Source of the DNA: Agrocybe praecox
Taxonomy: Eukaryota > Basidiomycota > Agaricomycetes > Agaricales > Agrocybaceae
Direction: 5' to 3'
NCBI GenBank assembly: GCA_964017145.1
Contig: OZ024849.1
Coordinates: 372,001-436,000 of the forward strand
DNA length: 64,000 nucleotides
The position numbers were made by a program, and so were the translations under genes. Within the stretch, counting starts at the first letter, position 1. Each line of letters begins with the position of its first letter. The notes beneath the pieces were generated by a model. That model made no database searches, had not been told where the DNA came from, and saw only the letters and a program-made list of their open reading frames with translations. This document shows positions 44,658-55,892 of the stretch, in pieces.

Positions 44658-45520
44658 TCAAACCTTAGCGGCGAGAACTTCGAGCACATGAATTTCGGGG
44701 ATACCAGTAAGGTTTTCTTCGACCGAGCCTATCAAGGCGGCTGCGATCTTGCCTGCGAGATGAGCTTCGCGGGCTGCATCGCTAGCGAAGTAATCGACCA
44801 CGGCGAATTTGTCTGTTCCTGGCCAGTGAACGGCGTACCATACCAATGTGTCAGGTTCGCCCTCAAGAAGTTGGACAGCACCCTGCAAAAAAGAGGAAAA
44901 GAAGAAAAAACAATGTGTTAGCTCCCACAGATCACGTCAACCAGTTCACACCAAGAGTATGAAGAATTATAAAGTGGAATTTAGGGATGGGAAGCAGGGA
45001 ATAAAAAAAGACCACAAAACACTCACGTTCATGAATTCCTTCACAACTTCCCTCTTTCCTGGCTTAGCCGTGAACAAAACGCGCAGTCCGGTCTTCAATC
45101 CGGCTTTTGAATCGTTGACTGTCTTTAGTACCCTTTCCACTAGAATCTCACATCCGACCTCGTTCACATTAGGGCCACCAATCAGCATGCTCGGTCCATG
45201 TTCTTGAAGGGCCTTTGGGATGTTGCCTGTGAGATGGGCGGCACGACCCTCTTCATTGGGGAAGGTGTCGAAGATGACATATTCCGACGGGGAGGTGCCG
45301 AGAACTTTCGCGGCGTACCATTGAATTGTTGCAGGTTCCCCATTCACGATCTCGAGTCCATTGGCGAGGAAGCTTTCGACAGTTTCTTCCTTGCCGGGTT
45401 GGGCGACGAGAGGGACGAGGCTAGCATGAGTGACGGTGGTAGTAACGCCTAAGAAACTATTATCAGTCGAGAGATTTCGCGAGAGATTGTTCAAAGAAGG
45501 ATAAGATGCTTACGGGACAT
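44658..45520 (-). CDS. protein with two ABM (antibiotic biosynthesis monooxygenase-like) domains
   Basis: Three exons on the minus strand: 45520-45514 (only seven bases, ATG TCC C), 45448-45027, 44882-44658, 217 residues. Two dimeric alpha/beta-barrel (ABM) units follow each other. Domain 1 starts ASLVPLVAQPGKEETVESFL, with TIQWYA, YVIFDTFPNEEGRAAHLTGNIPKAL and a further strand. Domain 2 starts LRVLFTAKPGKREVVKEFM, with TLVWYAVH, FAVVDYFASDAAREAHLAGKIAAAL. Each shows the W-Y-A and F-D/H-L-G pattern of the family, which includes small oxidases and heme- or quinone-handling enzymes. No signal peptide is seen. The repeated unit suggests an internal duplication giving a pseudo-dimer. The substrate is unknown. 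Confidence 0.8.
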
Positions 45521-46016
45521 GACTGATCTTTGACAAAGGGCGAGATTCTTGGATGAACGCGGTAATCGGTTTGCCTTTATATCTTCCTAGAAAAAAACAT
45601 ATGCCCATGGGTCCACACAGCCAACAAAGATCAGAGATAGCAACAAGCTCCTCTGGATGGCTAATATGGTACGGGATACAACGGTTCGTACGGATTGGCA
45701 ATGAACCGGAGTAGATGACAGAATTGCCTGGGAAACGTGACCTCGAAACTGTCAAAAACGTCATAAAAGTACATGTATTATCAAGAAATCGTACTAGCAA
45801 AAAGATACAGAAAGGGAATGTGAAAAAGAATGGATGACAAGCAGTCGTTGTAGGAGCAGTCGCCAGTGGTGACCGAAGGCGAGATCGGCGAGCAGCAGAC
45901 TGATGATCAACCACCGAAGTGAAGCAACAGGATGTAACCATAATGGGCGAGGGTAAGTGCGGGGTGGGCGTGGAATAATAAGCAACCATGTGCATAGTGA
46001 GATAGAAAAGTTATTT
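45521..46016. other. intergenic between two minus-strand genes
   Basis: Promoter of the ABM gene and 3' region of MAD1. The long minus frame here (45510-45995) reads through the ABM start and has no motif. Confidence 0.45.
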
Positions 46017-48425
46017 TCACTCTTCTATTTGCTCACTTTCTCGCTTGGATTTGTCATAGCACTCCAGGGTAACGCTTGCCAAGAAGCCGGGTATGCATTG
46101 CTCTTTTTCGATCCAGTACTGCATTAGGTTGGGCAAGTCCTGCGGGCCACCTTCTCCTTGGGCGATGAGTTGCATCCGACCACCTTCCGACCGAGACGCT
46201 GGCTGGAAGACGAAAGATGCACACAGATCATATACTGAAGTCACTCGGACCTGGCCATTTGGATAAAATGCTAGTTTCAGTCCTAGTATTGAGGCGATAG
46301 CTTCGCGGAATTCTGCACTTTTAGAAGCGAATACCTAAAGAGAATTGTAAGAATGATTTGACAAGAGAAAACAGCGCCAGTCATTCTTTACCTGTTGTAG
46401 GCGCAAGAGACGTTTCTCCTTTTGCTTCAGAACTTCTTCCAAATCCTCTTTTTCTCTATTGACCAGCTCCCAACTCTCTCTGGGCACGAGTTCTTCGGCT
46501 TTGAGTTCGTCCTGGTCCATCGCCGCTCGCGCACCTCCATCTTCGAGGTCTTTCAGCCGTTTCATCAGGGCTTCGTTCTCGCCCTTCAATCTGTCCATGG
46601 CAGCCTGACGAAGGTCAAACCACTGCTGTTCTGGGTTGTCGGTCATGGAAAGTATGCGCACGCCTGGTGGTACATGTCGCCCACCCGCAATCTCTCCTCG
46701 AAGTTCGAACAAAGTCTGTTCCAGTTGCTCAATCTTGTCTAATTGCTCTTTTTCTTCAGATGCTGCTTTATTGAGGCCTGTAAATAACAGTCAGAAAGTA
46801 AAAGTTAGCTAATGGGGGCATAGAGAAGCGTGACATATTTATTTACTCTCTTGAAGAGCTTCCTTCTCTTGTCGCTCTTTCTCAAGTTCAGCAGAAAGTG
46901 CTTCTGCTTCTTTCACAGAGGTACCAACGGCGTGTTTACCACCCAGAGAATCGATTTCTTCCCAGAGCTTTTCGTTCGTCTCCTTATAGTCTTGTAAGAG
47001 AGTTTCAAGCTGCTGTATACGGGTCGTCTTGGCTTCGTCAATGTGAGAACCTTCCATGTGGGCTTCCTCAGCATTAAAACTCGCCTATTGAAAAAATTAG
47101 GCACAATTCTCCAGGAAATAGAGACACAGACATACCACCAGAGCCTGTAAGAAAGATACTTCCCGCTCAGCAAGCAGAGCACGAGTTTCTCGTCGAGCGA
47201 TCTTATCTTTTGCCAACCGGAAGTTTTGCTCTAGGGTCGTGATTGTCTGCCGCGACTGTGGTTCGCGTTGTTCGTATTCAGCCAATTCCGCCTCCCGTTG
47301 TCGTAACAGAGCCGACGTAGCACCATGCTCTTCCAAAAGCCGAGCATGAGCCAAACGCAGGTCTGACAGTGTTTGAGTGACTGAAATCGGTGTGTCGGAA
47401 GGTTTGTCTTGACCAGCTTTGTTAGCCCATTCCTCGCGCTCTCGACGGCCTGCCTCTACCTCTGCTTCCAACTTGACCACCTTTGTCCGGAATTCTTCGA
47501 GGTTTTGAATCTTTCTTTCCAGACCACGTTTCTCTTCCCTAAGAACTTCCACGCTCGTATGCCGTTCTCGGAGGACGGTAAGTTCAGCTTTCATCTTGGC
47601 ATTGCTTGATTCCAAATTCCGAAGGTAAGCAGCCTGGCGATGAAGTTCTTCCCGAACAACACTCATGCTCTCTTGTTCTGACACCTGCCTCACTTCGTTT
47701 TCTTTACTGGTGCTGAGTTCGTCATAAAGAGTCTGCAACTCCGTTAAGCTTTTGCCACGTTCTTCGGCCAAGGCTTTGAATTGCTCGAATTGATCTTGTA
47801 ACGTGGAATTCTGATGCATGAGGGTGTTTATTTGGGTCTTTTGAGATGTTATTGTCTGTGAGGTGCTCCGTGAAAGGGCTTGGTGTGTGTCCTGTAAGTC
47901 AGCAAGTTCTTCACGAAGTGTTGAAGCGGATATTCTCAAGGAACGGGCTTCAGAATCTGCTGCTCGCTATATTGTAGAGTCAATACCGATATTTTATATT
48001 CAAAATATAATCATACCTTTGATTGTTCGTATGTTTCGCGCTCCTTCTCCTTCTCTTCTCTATCTTCCTTCTCCCTCTCCGCAAACCAACGTCTGTCGCG
48101 TTCTAGTCTTTCTACCAGCAACTCTTTCTCTCTTAGCTTCGTCTCCAACTCTAACTTTGCTGTTTGTGCAGCCAAGAGCTGTCTCTCAAGATTGGCATGT
48201 GATATAGACGACGTAAAGACCTGGGCTCGTTGCTGGCGTTTGGCAGAGGATAATTGCGGGTCTGGTTCGATTAGAAACGATATGGCTGCCCTTAACCGTG
48301 TATAAGAACGCACCTCTTTCTAACTCTGCGGCCAGTGAGTCGCGCTTTATCGCGCTTGACCGTATACTGGCGGCATCGAAGCGCGGTTTATTCACAGGAG
48401 TCTCAAACTTGTCGTCGTTATTCAT
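46017..48425 (-). CDS. MAD1: spindle assembly checkpoint protein MAD1
   Basis: Six exons on the minus strand: 48425-48314, 48261-48017, 47966-47136, 47084-46847, 46777-46392, 46334-46017, 709 residues, the usual Mad1 size. Known role: binds Mad2 at unattached kinetochores and nuclear pores to hold cells before anaphase. Residues about 40-600 are almost continuous coiled coil (for example RWFAEREKEDREEKEKERE). The last 106 residues fit the globular Mad1 C-terminal domain: FREAIASILGLKLAFYPNGQ, VRVTSVYD, FVFQPAS, LMQYWIEKEQCIPGFLASVT, LECYDKS. The Mad2-interaction segment should lie upstream of this, near the end of the long coil. Intergenic distance to the divergent DUF262 gene is only 169 bp. 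Confidence 0.9.
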
Positions 48426-48513
48426 CGCAGCATTTAAGAGTAAGAGAATAAAGCAAGGAGAAAGCAAGAAGAAAGCTAACAGCGGGATATACCACAGGGT
48501 TTATGCCGACGGT

Positions 48514-48530
48514 CTAGGGTTAGGGTTTAG
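48514..48530 (+). promoter_or_regulatory. telomere-repeat-like box in the shared divergent promoter
   Basis: CTAGGGTTAGGGTTTAG contains two TTAGGG-type units between the MAD1 start (48425) and the DUF262 start (48595). Teloboxes are known in fungal and plant promoters as sites for TTAGGG-binding factors. A role here is inference. Confidence 0.4.
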
Positions 48531-48594
48531 CCATCGTGTCAGCCCTGTAAGTACACAACATTCCTTTCTTTTTGTGTAATCTTTCTTTCTGAGA

Positions 48595-50746
48595 ATGTTG
48601 TCGGACGATGAGCTCTCGGACCTCACTGACCTGGATACCGAAGACGAAGAATTTCAAGGAGCAAAGAAAAAACCAGGCGATAAAACGAAATCCAGCTACA
48701 AAATTAGGAATGCACTCAAGGTACCGAGAGCGACCACGTACACGGCGCAGGCTTTATTTTGTAGGTTTTCAGTTATTCGCTATATATAATATCTTACTTT
48801 TGCTACTTTAGCTCAAATGCATGATAGTGAAATTGATCTGGAGGCCGAATACCAGAGAGGTTCGTTTGCGTCGCGTCGAGGAGCGTGTTTTGCTTACCAT
48901 TTTGCCAGAAATTGTATGGGCTGAGAACAAGCAAATTGGACTAATAGACTCTATTTTCCGAAACTTTTATATTCCGCCTATTATTTTTGCAGTCAAGAGC
49001 TATGATGACGGTTCCGAGCGCAAGATATGCATCGACGGGAAGCAAAGGCTGACTGCTATTTCACTGTGAGCCGTAGTGCAAGCCATATATCAATGTTGTA
49101 CTAAGTATTTCATATGCATCAGGTTCATGAATGGTCAAATACCCCGTAGGTTGAACAAAATTACCTGCTAGTTTGCACTGACGCTCGTCTTTCTTTTTTT
49201 TTCCAGACAGGGATACGTGAGTTTCGTAATCGAATAACACAGTCATTCTTACGATCTGCTTTTCAGATTTACAAACGAGAAGTTATGGTTCCGAGAACCG
49301 AGAGACGAGAGGGCCAAGAAAAGCTATAAGCTATTACCCGTCAAATACCAGAAGCAGTTCGCCAACAAGCAGGTCGTATGCGTGGAATATCAAGAAATCA
49401 CCGACTCGGATGAGCGCGAGATTTTCCAGGTCAGAATATCTATTCAATGCAACACTGCAGTTTTGTCTGACGTGCGATCAGAGAGTTCAATTAGGCGTGG
49501 CATTGACACCTGCAGGCAAGTTTAATCTTGTCACTTTTTCCCAACGCTAACCTCTCGTCTTTTAGAGAAACTTATGGTCATCAAGTCTGACCGTGCAGAC
49601 TTTATTCGCGAACTGCAGAACATACACATGAAAGAGGAAGGTGGATTATCCGCCAGCTCACTCGACTGGAATACAGCCCGTGGAGGCGACTACCGTGGGC
49701 TGTCCATCGCCGTACACTGCATGGAGAAATTCGACCCCGAAATGAAGTTGCCAGGAATACCCCAAATCGAAAGGTGGCTTTCTCTAAAAAGTGAATTCTC
49801 AGCCGAATTTAAGGACCAAGTCCGCGATGCGTACCGAATTTTCTCTGACATCGCACAAGATGAAAAGCTTAGGCAGATCTTCGCAGGCCCAGTCAAGATA
49901 TCGCCCGTTGAATTTATGTTCATCGGAGTGATGATCTACGTGCATAAAGAGAAGGCCTCGGTGGCCCAACTTGCCAACGGAATCATGAAGATGCGGGAAC
50001 ATGTTCGGTCAATACACGTGGATATTCGATCGAATAGCAGAGTAATGAAGACTGCTACTGACTTCATTGTCGGTTGGAAGCCACCAAAGATCACTGGAGA
50101 TACAGGAGGCGCAGCAGCCGGAAAGATTACAGGCCCACCTTTAAAAAGGAAACGCCCGGACCTCCAAGACGATGACGATGACGATGACCCTGACGATGAT
50201 GATTACTCGACGAGCAAAAAAAAGCCGGCAAAGAAATCTTCTTCAAAAGCCTCATCCTCAAGCACGACACTACCACCGCCGGAACCGAAGAAGGTAAAAA
50301 CAGAACGTCCAAAATGGAGTCAACAGCTGAACGAGCGGGTGGCTGAACTGAAAAAAGCAAAGCAAGAAGCACAAGTAGAAGCACACTCGGGCGGTTCTGG
50401 TTCTGGTTCGACTATCACTCCAACGCAAGAACCTCAGATGCTCCCTTCTCCAGGACAGACTTTCACCTTCCCTTCATCCCGCGCAGCAAACCCTGCCTCC
50501 TCTTACGGTGCAAGCACTTCTCAGTTGCCGCCCCCACTACCACCTGCACCACCCGCAGCCTCTATTCCCCCTCCGTCCACTGTGCCGCAACTAGACCAGA
50601 GTTTGATGGCGGCTATGTTACGAGGCCCAACATCTTCTACACGAACAACCGGTCAATCCTCTCCAGCGGCGAGGAGTGGGCCTTCAGGTGGAAGACAAGA
50701 GTCCAATCGTCGTGATAGCAGTGGTAGTTTTTCTGGTCGACGTTGA
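48595..50746 (+). CDS. DUF262 (ParB/GmrSD-like nuclease-fold) domain protein with a long disordered tail
   Basis: Eight exons: 48595-48760, 48812-48859, 48909-49065, 49123-49145, 49207-49216, 49267-49429, 49482-49515, 49566-50746, 593 residues. An acidic start (LSDDELSDLTDLDTEDEEF) is followed by a DUF262 domain: SEIDLEAEYQR, the nucleotide-binding motif IDGKQRLTAI at about residues 112-121, and LTPAEKLMVIKSD. The last 200 residues are disordered, with a D-rich run, Lys-rich stretches that may be nuclear localisation signals (LKRKRPD), and Pro/Ser tails. In bacteria DUF262 is the GTP-dependent half of the modification-dependent nuclease GmrSD; in fungi its role is unknown. One exon is only 10 nt, and intron 7 starts with a GC donor (GCAAGT) that matches the GC-AG consensus. 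Confidence 0.85.
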
Positions 50747-51090
50747 ACTTGCCTTGAACACCTTCACTTTGTCGTCCGCAACTCGCCTTATTTTATAGCA
50801 CATCCATTTTGTTGCTACTGCATGTGTTTGCCTGCCAGCAGCATATAAATTTTAATCTTCCTTGTTTACTTTAGAAACCCTTGACCTTCGTCGTCGACGT
50901 GAAAACACCTTGGTTTTATCCTCACCGTCTCATTCGACTGAAACTATTTATCAATTTGCTTAACGTGTTTTTCGAATCACATGTATTTTCGTCCTTCGTG
51001 TATATAATATATATCCTGCTCGAGCGTCTTTGTAGTAAATCAACAGGGCTCAATAATATTCATATTTTTCTCATCCAATCACAATTTCTG
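50747..51090. other. convergent 3' regions of DUF262 gene and kinase gene
   Basis: AT-rich tail to tail region; no gene recognised. Confidence 0.5.
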
Positions 51091-53114
51091 TCACTTATGC
51101 CTCGCCGCGACGACGCTGTCGTCGTTGGCGTCTCCAAGAGTCCTTTGCAACGCCTCTGTCGAATAGCTTTGCGGCACCTGCCGCAATTTCCTAGAAACTT
51201 GTGGAGCCTCAGGCCTGTCCTCTGGCACGTCCCTCCAGCAATCTTTTATAAACGACCAAATGTCATTGGTCAAAAAAGGGGATTGCAAAGGTCTCGCAGA
51301 GGGCACGCCCATCGTCTTGTGTAATATGATTGTCGTCGCATCTAATCCCTTGTACGGAACCTCTCCTGTGATTACCTTGTTTCACACGATACACGTTTAT
51401 AAGGTTATGAGGAAGGAAAGTGGAAATTGTGAACAAACTTGCCTCTAGCATGATACCTCCGTATGAGTAAATATCACACGCTTTCGAACTTTCGATTCGT
51501 CGTTCGCCATGTTCCATATCATAGGTCGGTCGCATCAGCTCTGGTGCCGCCCAAGCAGCATTAAAGGCGACGTTGTTGGATGTCATATATGAGTTGTCCA
51601 CGAATTCAGAAATTATTTTAGACAGGCCAAAATCCGTCAAATACACTTTTTTGTCGTTCATCAGGACGTTGAACTAGAGAGTGGTAGTAAGCGTTAAGCG
51701 TTAAACGCCGAGTTTGGATGTAGTAGATGGCACTTCAGTTAATAAATGACTTACGCTTGAAAGATCGCCGTGGACGACACTTTCCGTATGCACTAAAATG
51801 CAAAATTTAATTAGTGGTTGCTCTGTTCTATTGGAAACTGTCAAAATTGTCTTACAGTAGGAAAGGCCATCGAGAACTTCTGTGAGCTTCACATGGGGCA
51901 ATCGAGTATGCGTTAGTTACCAATGAAGAGAGGAGCACTTAAGCCCGAGCACTTGGATGGAGAGTAACTTACGATATTGAACCTATCACCAAGAGAGAGG
52001 ACCTGGGCTTCATTGACTAAATACTCGTGCAGATTCCCACCGGACATTAATGGAGAGACCATCGAGGGCAGTGGGCACTCGTTGAACCTGTGGGTTAGAC
52101 CGAGGAGAGGGAGGACATTCTTGTGGTGAAGGCTGCTCCAGACTTTGACCTCTCGACGGTGTTTCTGTGGAATATATATAATATGACCATGTCAGTGCCG
52201 AATGATTCTGAGAATTTAAGAAAATTATACATACGCGTCTAATTCGCTTGAGCTGATTTGGATCATCCAAGGTGGATTGGAACATGCGGAGGACTTTAAC
52301 AGCGACCTGAATGAATAGCATAAAATTAAGATAAACCTGGATACTTAGCGGTGAGATTGATACCACCTACCTGACGAGGAGCGGCATCGGGGCGTGCACA
52401 AGTCGTAGACCAGACATTAGAAAATCCACCTTCTCCTATTGGGCGTGCATCGGTGACTATGATGTAGTCCGTCAGATCTTCCACTGTTTCTCCTTGATAG
52501 AACTCCCTGACATCCGGGTCTTCCTTCGCTGTTCTGGTTAGGAGGTCCTCAAAGGCGCCTTCAACTACGGATAACAATAAATCCTGGAGTTACAAAATGA
52601 TTTGTTAGAGCCGTCGGGTTAAGGGTCAGATTAGGGATGCAACTTTCGACGGACCTCGATATATTTTTCTGCCTCGACGATATCCATACTGAGCTTGAGG
52701 AAGCGACCGCCGCACGCTCTCTTCAGGACATCCATACCAGCGGAAGTCCACATCGTGGTGAAATCTTTCACGCCACCGTCCATAAATGCAAATTAAACAT
52801 ATAAGATAGTATGTAAATAAAAACGGACTTACTCTGTGAACAATGTCTGCATTATGGGTTCCCATAAATCCCTTGCCTGAACTAACTCCACGATAGCAGC
52901 TCCAGATTCATATCCTCGCGCGATCTTTCCTAATCTCTCAAACTCGACCTGTAGTATGCCATGTTGCGGTAAAATGTATGAGCCCAAGGGAACTAGTTCC
53001 AAGGCTTACACCTTCACGATCTTGTAAACCCCTCCAGACTTTCTCCCTCAAAACATTAAGCTTGATCAATGCCTGCTCCCTGTTCGTCTGTCCTGGAGAT
53101 CGATAGTCGTCCAT
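51091..53114 (-). CDS. TKL-like protein kinase with N-terminal helical domain; one unresolved frame break
   Basis: Exons on the minus strand: 53114-53010, 52948-52833, 52764-52655, 52583-52371, 52306-52235, 52164-51973, 51886-51856, 51792-51755, 51673-51439, 51365-51091. Kinase landmarks: GEGGFSNVW (P-loop), VAVKVL (Lys), catalytic loop VVHGDLSSFNVLMND, DFGLSK, AAPELM, DIYSYGGIMLEA, KDCWRDVPEDRP. The CW-x6-RP end and the HGD loop are typical of the tyrosine-kinase-like family expanded in Agaricomycetes. The N-terminal domain is helical (LVQARDLWEPIMQTLFTE, FTTMWTSAGMDVLKRA) and may be regulatory. Exons 2 and 3 do not join in frame with a GT donor: GTAAGT at 52832 gives phase 2 while the only AG acceptor needs phase 1. 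That is either a frameshift or an unusual splice. Confidence 0.8.
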
Positions 53115-53286
53115 GGTGGGAAGTTGGATGATTCATAGCTTACAGTGCTGAATCTATAATATACGTGTATCCTCTACAACACGTGGAAGAAGTGAGGCAA
53201 ACAGGGAACAGACGTTCGAAAGATAAGCATCTATTCTTCATCACAGAAGCACTTCAGGTACACAAAGTACTATCACAATAGACAAA

Positions 53287-54699
53287 TTAGGGTCCGCATG
53301 CCTGGTAAACTCGAACTCCGGAAAAGTCAAAGTAAGCATCTTTGAACGAAGAAGGGTCATTGTTGACATGATCTGTTAAAAAAAGGTTTAATTCCAGAGT
53401 GCATGTGAGGAGAAAAACGACATGCCGATGCAGGTGGAAGGACAATCAGTACCGGAGTATGCACTCCCTGCCCAATCTCCGCCTATTCATCGTTAGCCAT
53501 TGGTTCGGATACCAAAATAGAAAAACTGCGCACAAAGAGTCAAGTTGATGATAATATTGTGCTCTTCAAAGAATTTGGTCATATCACAACTGGTATTTGG
53601 AAAATAAGCTGATGGCGTGCCCTATTACAAGATCAACAACCAGACGCTGACCCGTTGAGGGCAAATAAACACACCCATGACGTAGGATTGACAAAGTCTT
53701 TGCCTTCCTTGACTTCGAGTGGAACACGTCGTCCGTTACGAGACCAGAACCAGACGCTGATGTGGTCTGTAGTACGTTCAATGGCGTACCACCCTCCTCC
53801 GTTGGTATTGAATTCCGGTCCGTAGTTCCCCGGCTCAGTGAGCGATACCCCGCATCCTGCATTCGAATTGACGGCGACGTTGCAATCAAGCTGACGAGTT
53901 ATGCTGAGAATATCAAAGATCAGAACCTGAGAAAGCGAAAAGGCACTATATGCATACCCCGTTTGAGAACGATTTGCGGGCATCGTACAGCCTACACAGA
54001 ATTTAGCAAAGAAAATCGGCTCATACAAAGTAAATGTACCTTCGATGGTGTGCAAAGTCACGGAATCAGGAGTTTGATCATTAACACCTTCAAGAATGTC
54101 TACCAAGCCCTGCGATAGATATAAGAGATACGATGCTTCTGGGCATCTAGTTGACGTACCCCGGCAGGCTTGTCAGACTCCTTCGTTTCTCGGATTGCAG
54201 GCCACGTTCTGGAATCAATCAATATATATTATTTTTTGGGACAAAACACGCGTCTCACCCGCATCCTTGTGGCATATGTCGCATCTCAAAACTGGAACAT
54301 AGCTGATTAAATCTGATGAAATCAAGTAAAATAGTACGAACATTGCCACATGTGTGGTGTAGGTATTCTTGCTCCTGATGCGCACCGAGTTCCTTCCAGG
54401 TCCATCTGGTAGCAGTACGGTCTCGAAATCCGTTCGAAGAATGAACGAATCATGATTTGCATAAGTCAGGTTCTGTGCAATGGACGTTTGCATGTCCACG
54501 TAGGTTCTATAGAGAAGATAAGTAATTTCCTTCGGTTCAAGTAGGCAGTTACTTGCACTCTTCCATGGCTGGGATCATCCACAGCTTCCCAGTCAAAATG
54601 GTCGTAGAATGCGGTCCCAATGATCTTTTCCTTCAAGAGATATTGTGTCCCAAGGGATACAGGGAGCGCTCCTAGAGCAAAAAGCAAGGAAAACCTCAT
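53287..54699 (-). CDS. GH16-family protein (laminarinase/beta-glucanase fold), nucleophile Glu not conserved
   Basis: Ten exons on the minus strand: 54699-54557, 54506-54342, 54291-54259, 54208-54160, 54109-54040, 53991-53958, 53903-53675, 53621-53534, 53482-53426, 53372-53287, 317 residues. A signal peptide is likely (FSLLFALGALPVSLG). The family hydrolyses or remodels beta-1,3/1,4-glucans. GH16 landmarks: FYDHFDWEAVDDPSHGRV, RSKNTYTTHVAIFEMRHMPQ, GCGTWPA, VDILEGVNDQ, VTLHTIEGCTMP, NAGCGV, NGGGWYAIERT, VWFWSR, CGDWAG, DAYFDFSGVRVY. The catalytic motif, normally E-x-D-x-x-E, reads Leu132-Val-Asp134-Ile-Leu-Glu137, so the nucleophile position is Leu. Introns 1 (GCAAGT) and 9 (GCATGT) use GC donors; with GT donors the frame breaks. 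Confidence 0.85.
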
Positions 54700-55548
54700 C
54701 GTTGGCAATTCCAAAAGGCGATCCTTGTTTCGACTGGACTTTTAGCCTAGCTTTACGTACACGATGAGCATGGGACCGAATAAGAAGCCTAATGGTCTGA
54801 CAAAATACGCTACGTACCAGCATGATAATATCTGTAAAGCCGCATAGGCTGCATTGACTTAGTTCTGTTACGATGTAATTGAAATGCAGATTTGAGACGA
54901 AAAGCAAAGAAAGAATTTGGAATTGAAATAAAAATATACTAATAGAAGTTAGAACACTAGGTCCGACGTCCGTGACGGTGACAGGTGTAGTACTTACGTC
55001 CAGCCTCAACGATGTTCGGTATGGTACGGAAAACGGTGGACACGACTGTCGGTGGGTTGGGGGAAAGCTTAGCTTAGCTAAGCGGTACGCGGAGCAGAGA
55101 GACCAGCCGCTTTGGGTGGGATCTTCTGCTCGACGAATTCCAATCGTGTCCACAGTAAAGTTGCTTACTATTAGCTAGACAGAATCAAAAGGTTTGCTTG
55201 TTGGCGTGGTCTTGTTGATTCACATATATTAGTAAATAAATAAATTCGGGTTGAAATGTTTGATTAGTCTTTGATGATATTGAGCAACTATCGAGAGGAT
55301 ATTTTAAGATTCTGAATAGGCACTAATAACTTAGATATTCGTGTTTTAATGTGGACGGCAGGAATGTTGTGAATTAAACTGTGGATAACAAGATGGGAAA
55401 TGTAGTAAATGAAAATTGTCAACGAATGGGTGGGTGGTGGGTGAAAAATGTACTGTAGAGCCGCCGTGTAGGCTTCGTGCAGGCTTCGAGGCTGGTCAAA
55501 TGGTGGTGATGAGCAACGAGCGTGGCGAAAATTTCCCATCACTCACCA

Positions 55549-55600
55549 TTTGCTCGGCTGGACGTCGGGGCCGGCCGTTCCGTTAGACCCCGTGCTATTT
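55549..55600 (+). repeat. direct repeat, copy 1 (second copy 55893-55945)
   Basis: TTGCTCGGCTGGACGTCGGG, CCGGCCGTTCCG and CGTGCTATTT match TTGCTCGGCTGGACGCCGGC, CCTGCCGTTCCG and CATGCTATTT. Confidence 0.65.
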
Positions 55601-55892
55601 CAATGAACTTCAATAGCACATGATCCCTAGCCATGTGATCTTAATTAGCGCAACGTAAGGCGGACCGCGTCACCGCCTGCTTTTTTCCAGCCTAAAAATA
55701 ACACACCAACCTCTACGATGTTCGAGTAGGACACGGTAAGGATTCAGTGCACGACTGTGGGTGCGTAGGGAAAAAACTCAGCTACGCGGAACGCGGAGCA
55801 GAACGAGGCCAGGAGTACTGTATGGGCGTGTATCAATATTGATTGAGGGCATTGAGACGGTCGCGGTGTGAGTGATCGCCAAAAAAAACTTC

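Noticed and set aside
45510..45995. 161-codon minus-strand gene upstream of the ABM gene
   Set aside because: Runs across the ABM start codon in another frame and has no recognisable domain.
48514..48530. Internal telomere remnant
   Set aside because: Only two TTAGGG-like units, located in a short promoter between two intact genes; a telobox is a simpler reading.
54593..55153. 186-codon minus-strand gene upstream of GH16
   Set aside because: Reads out of frame through the GH16 first exon and signal peptide; no motif. The GH16 model explains the region.
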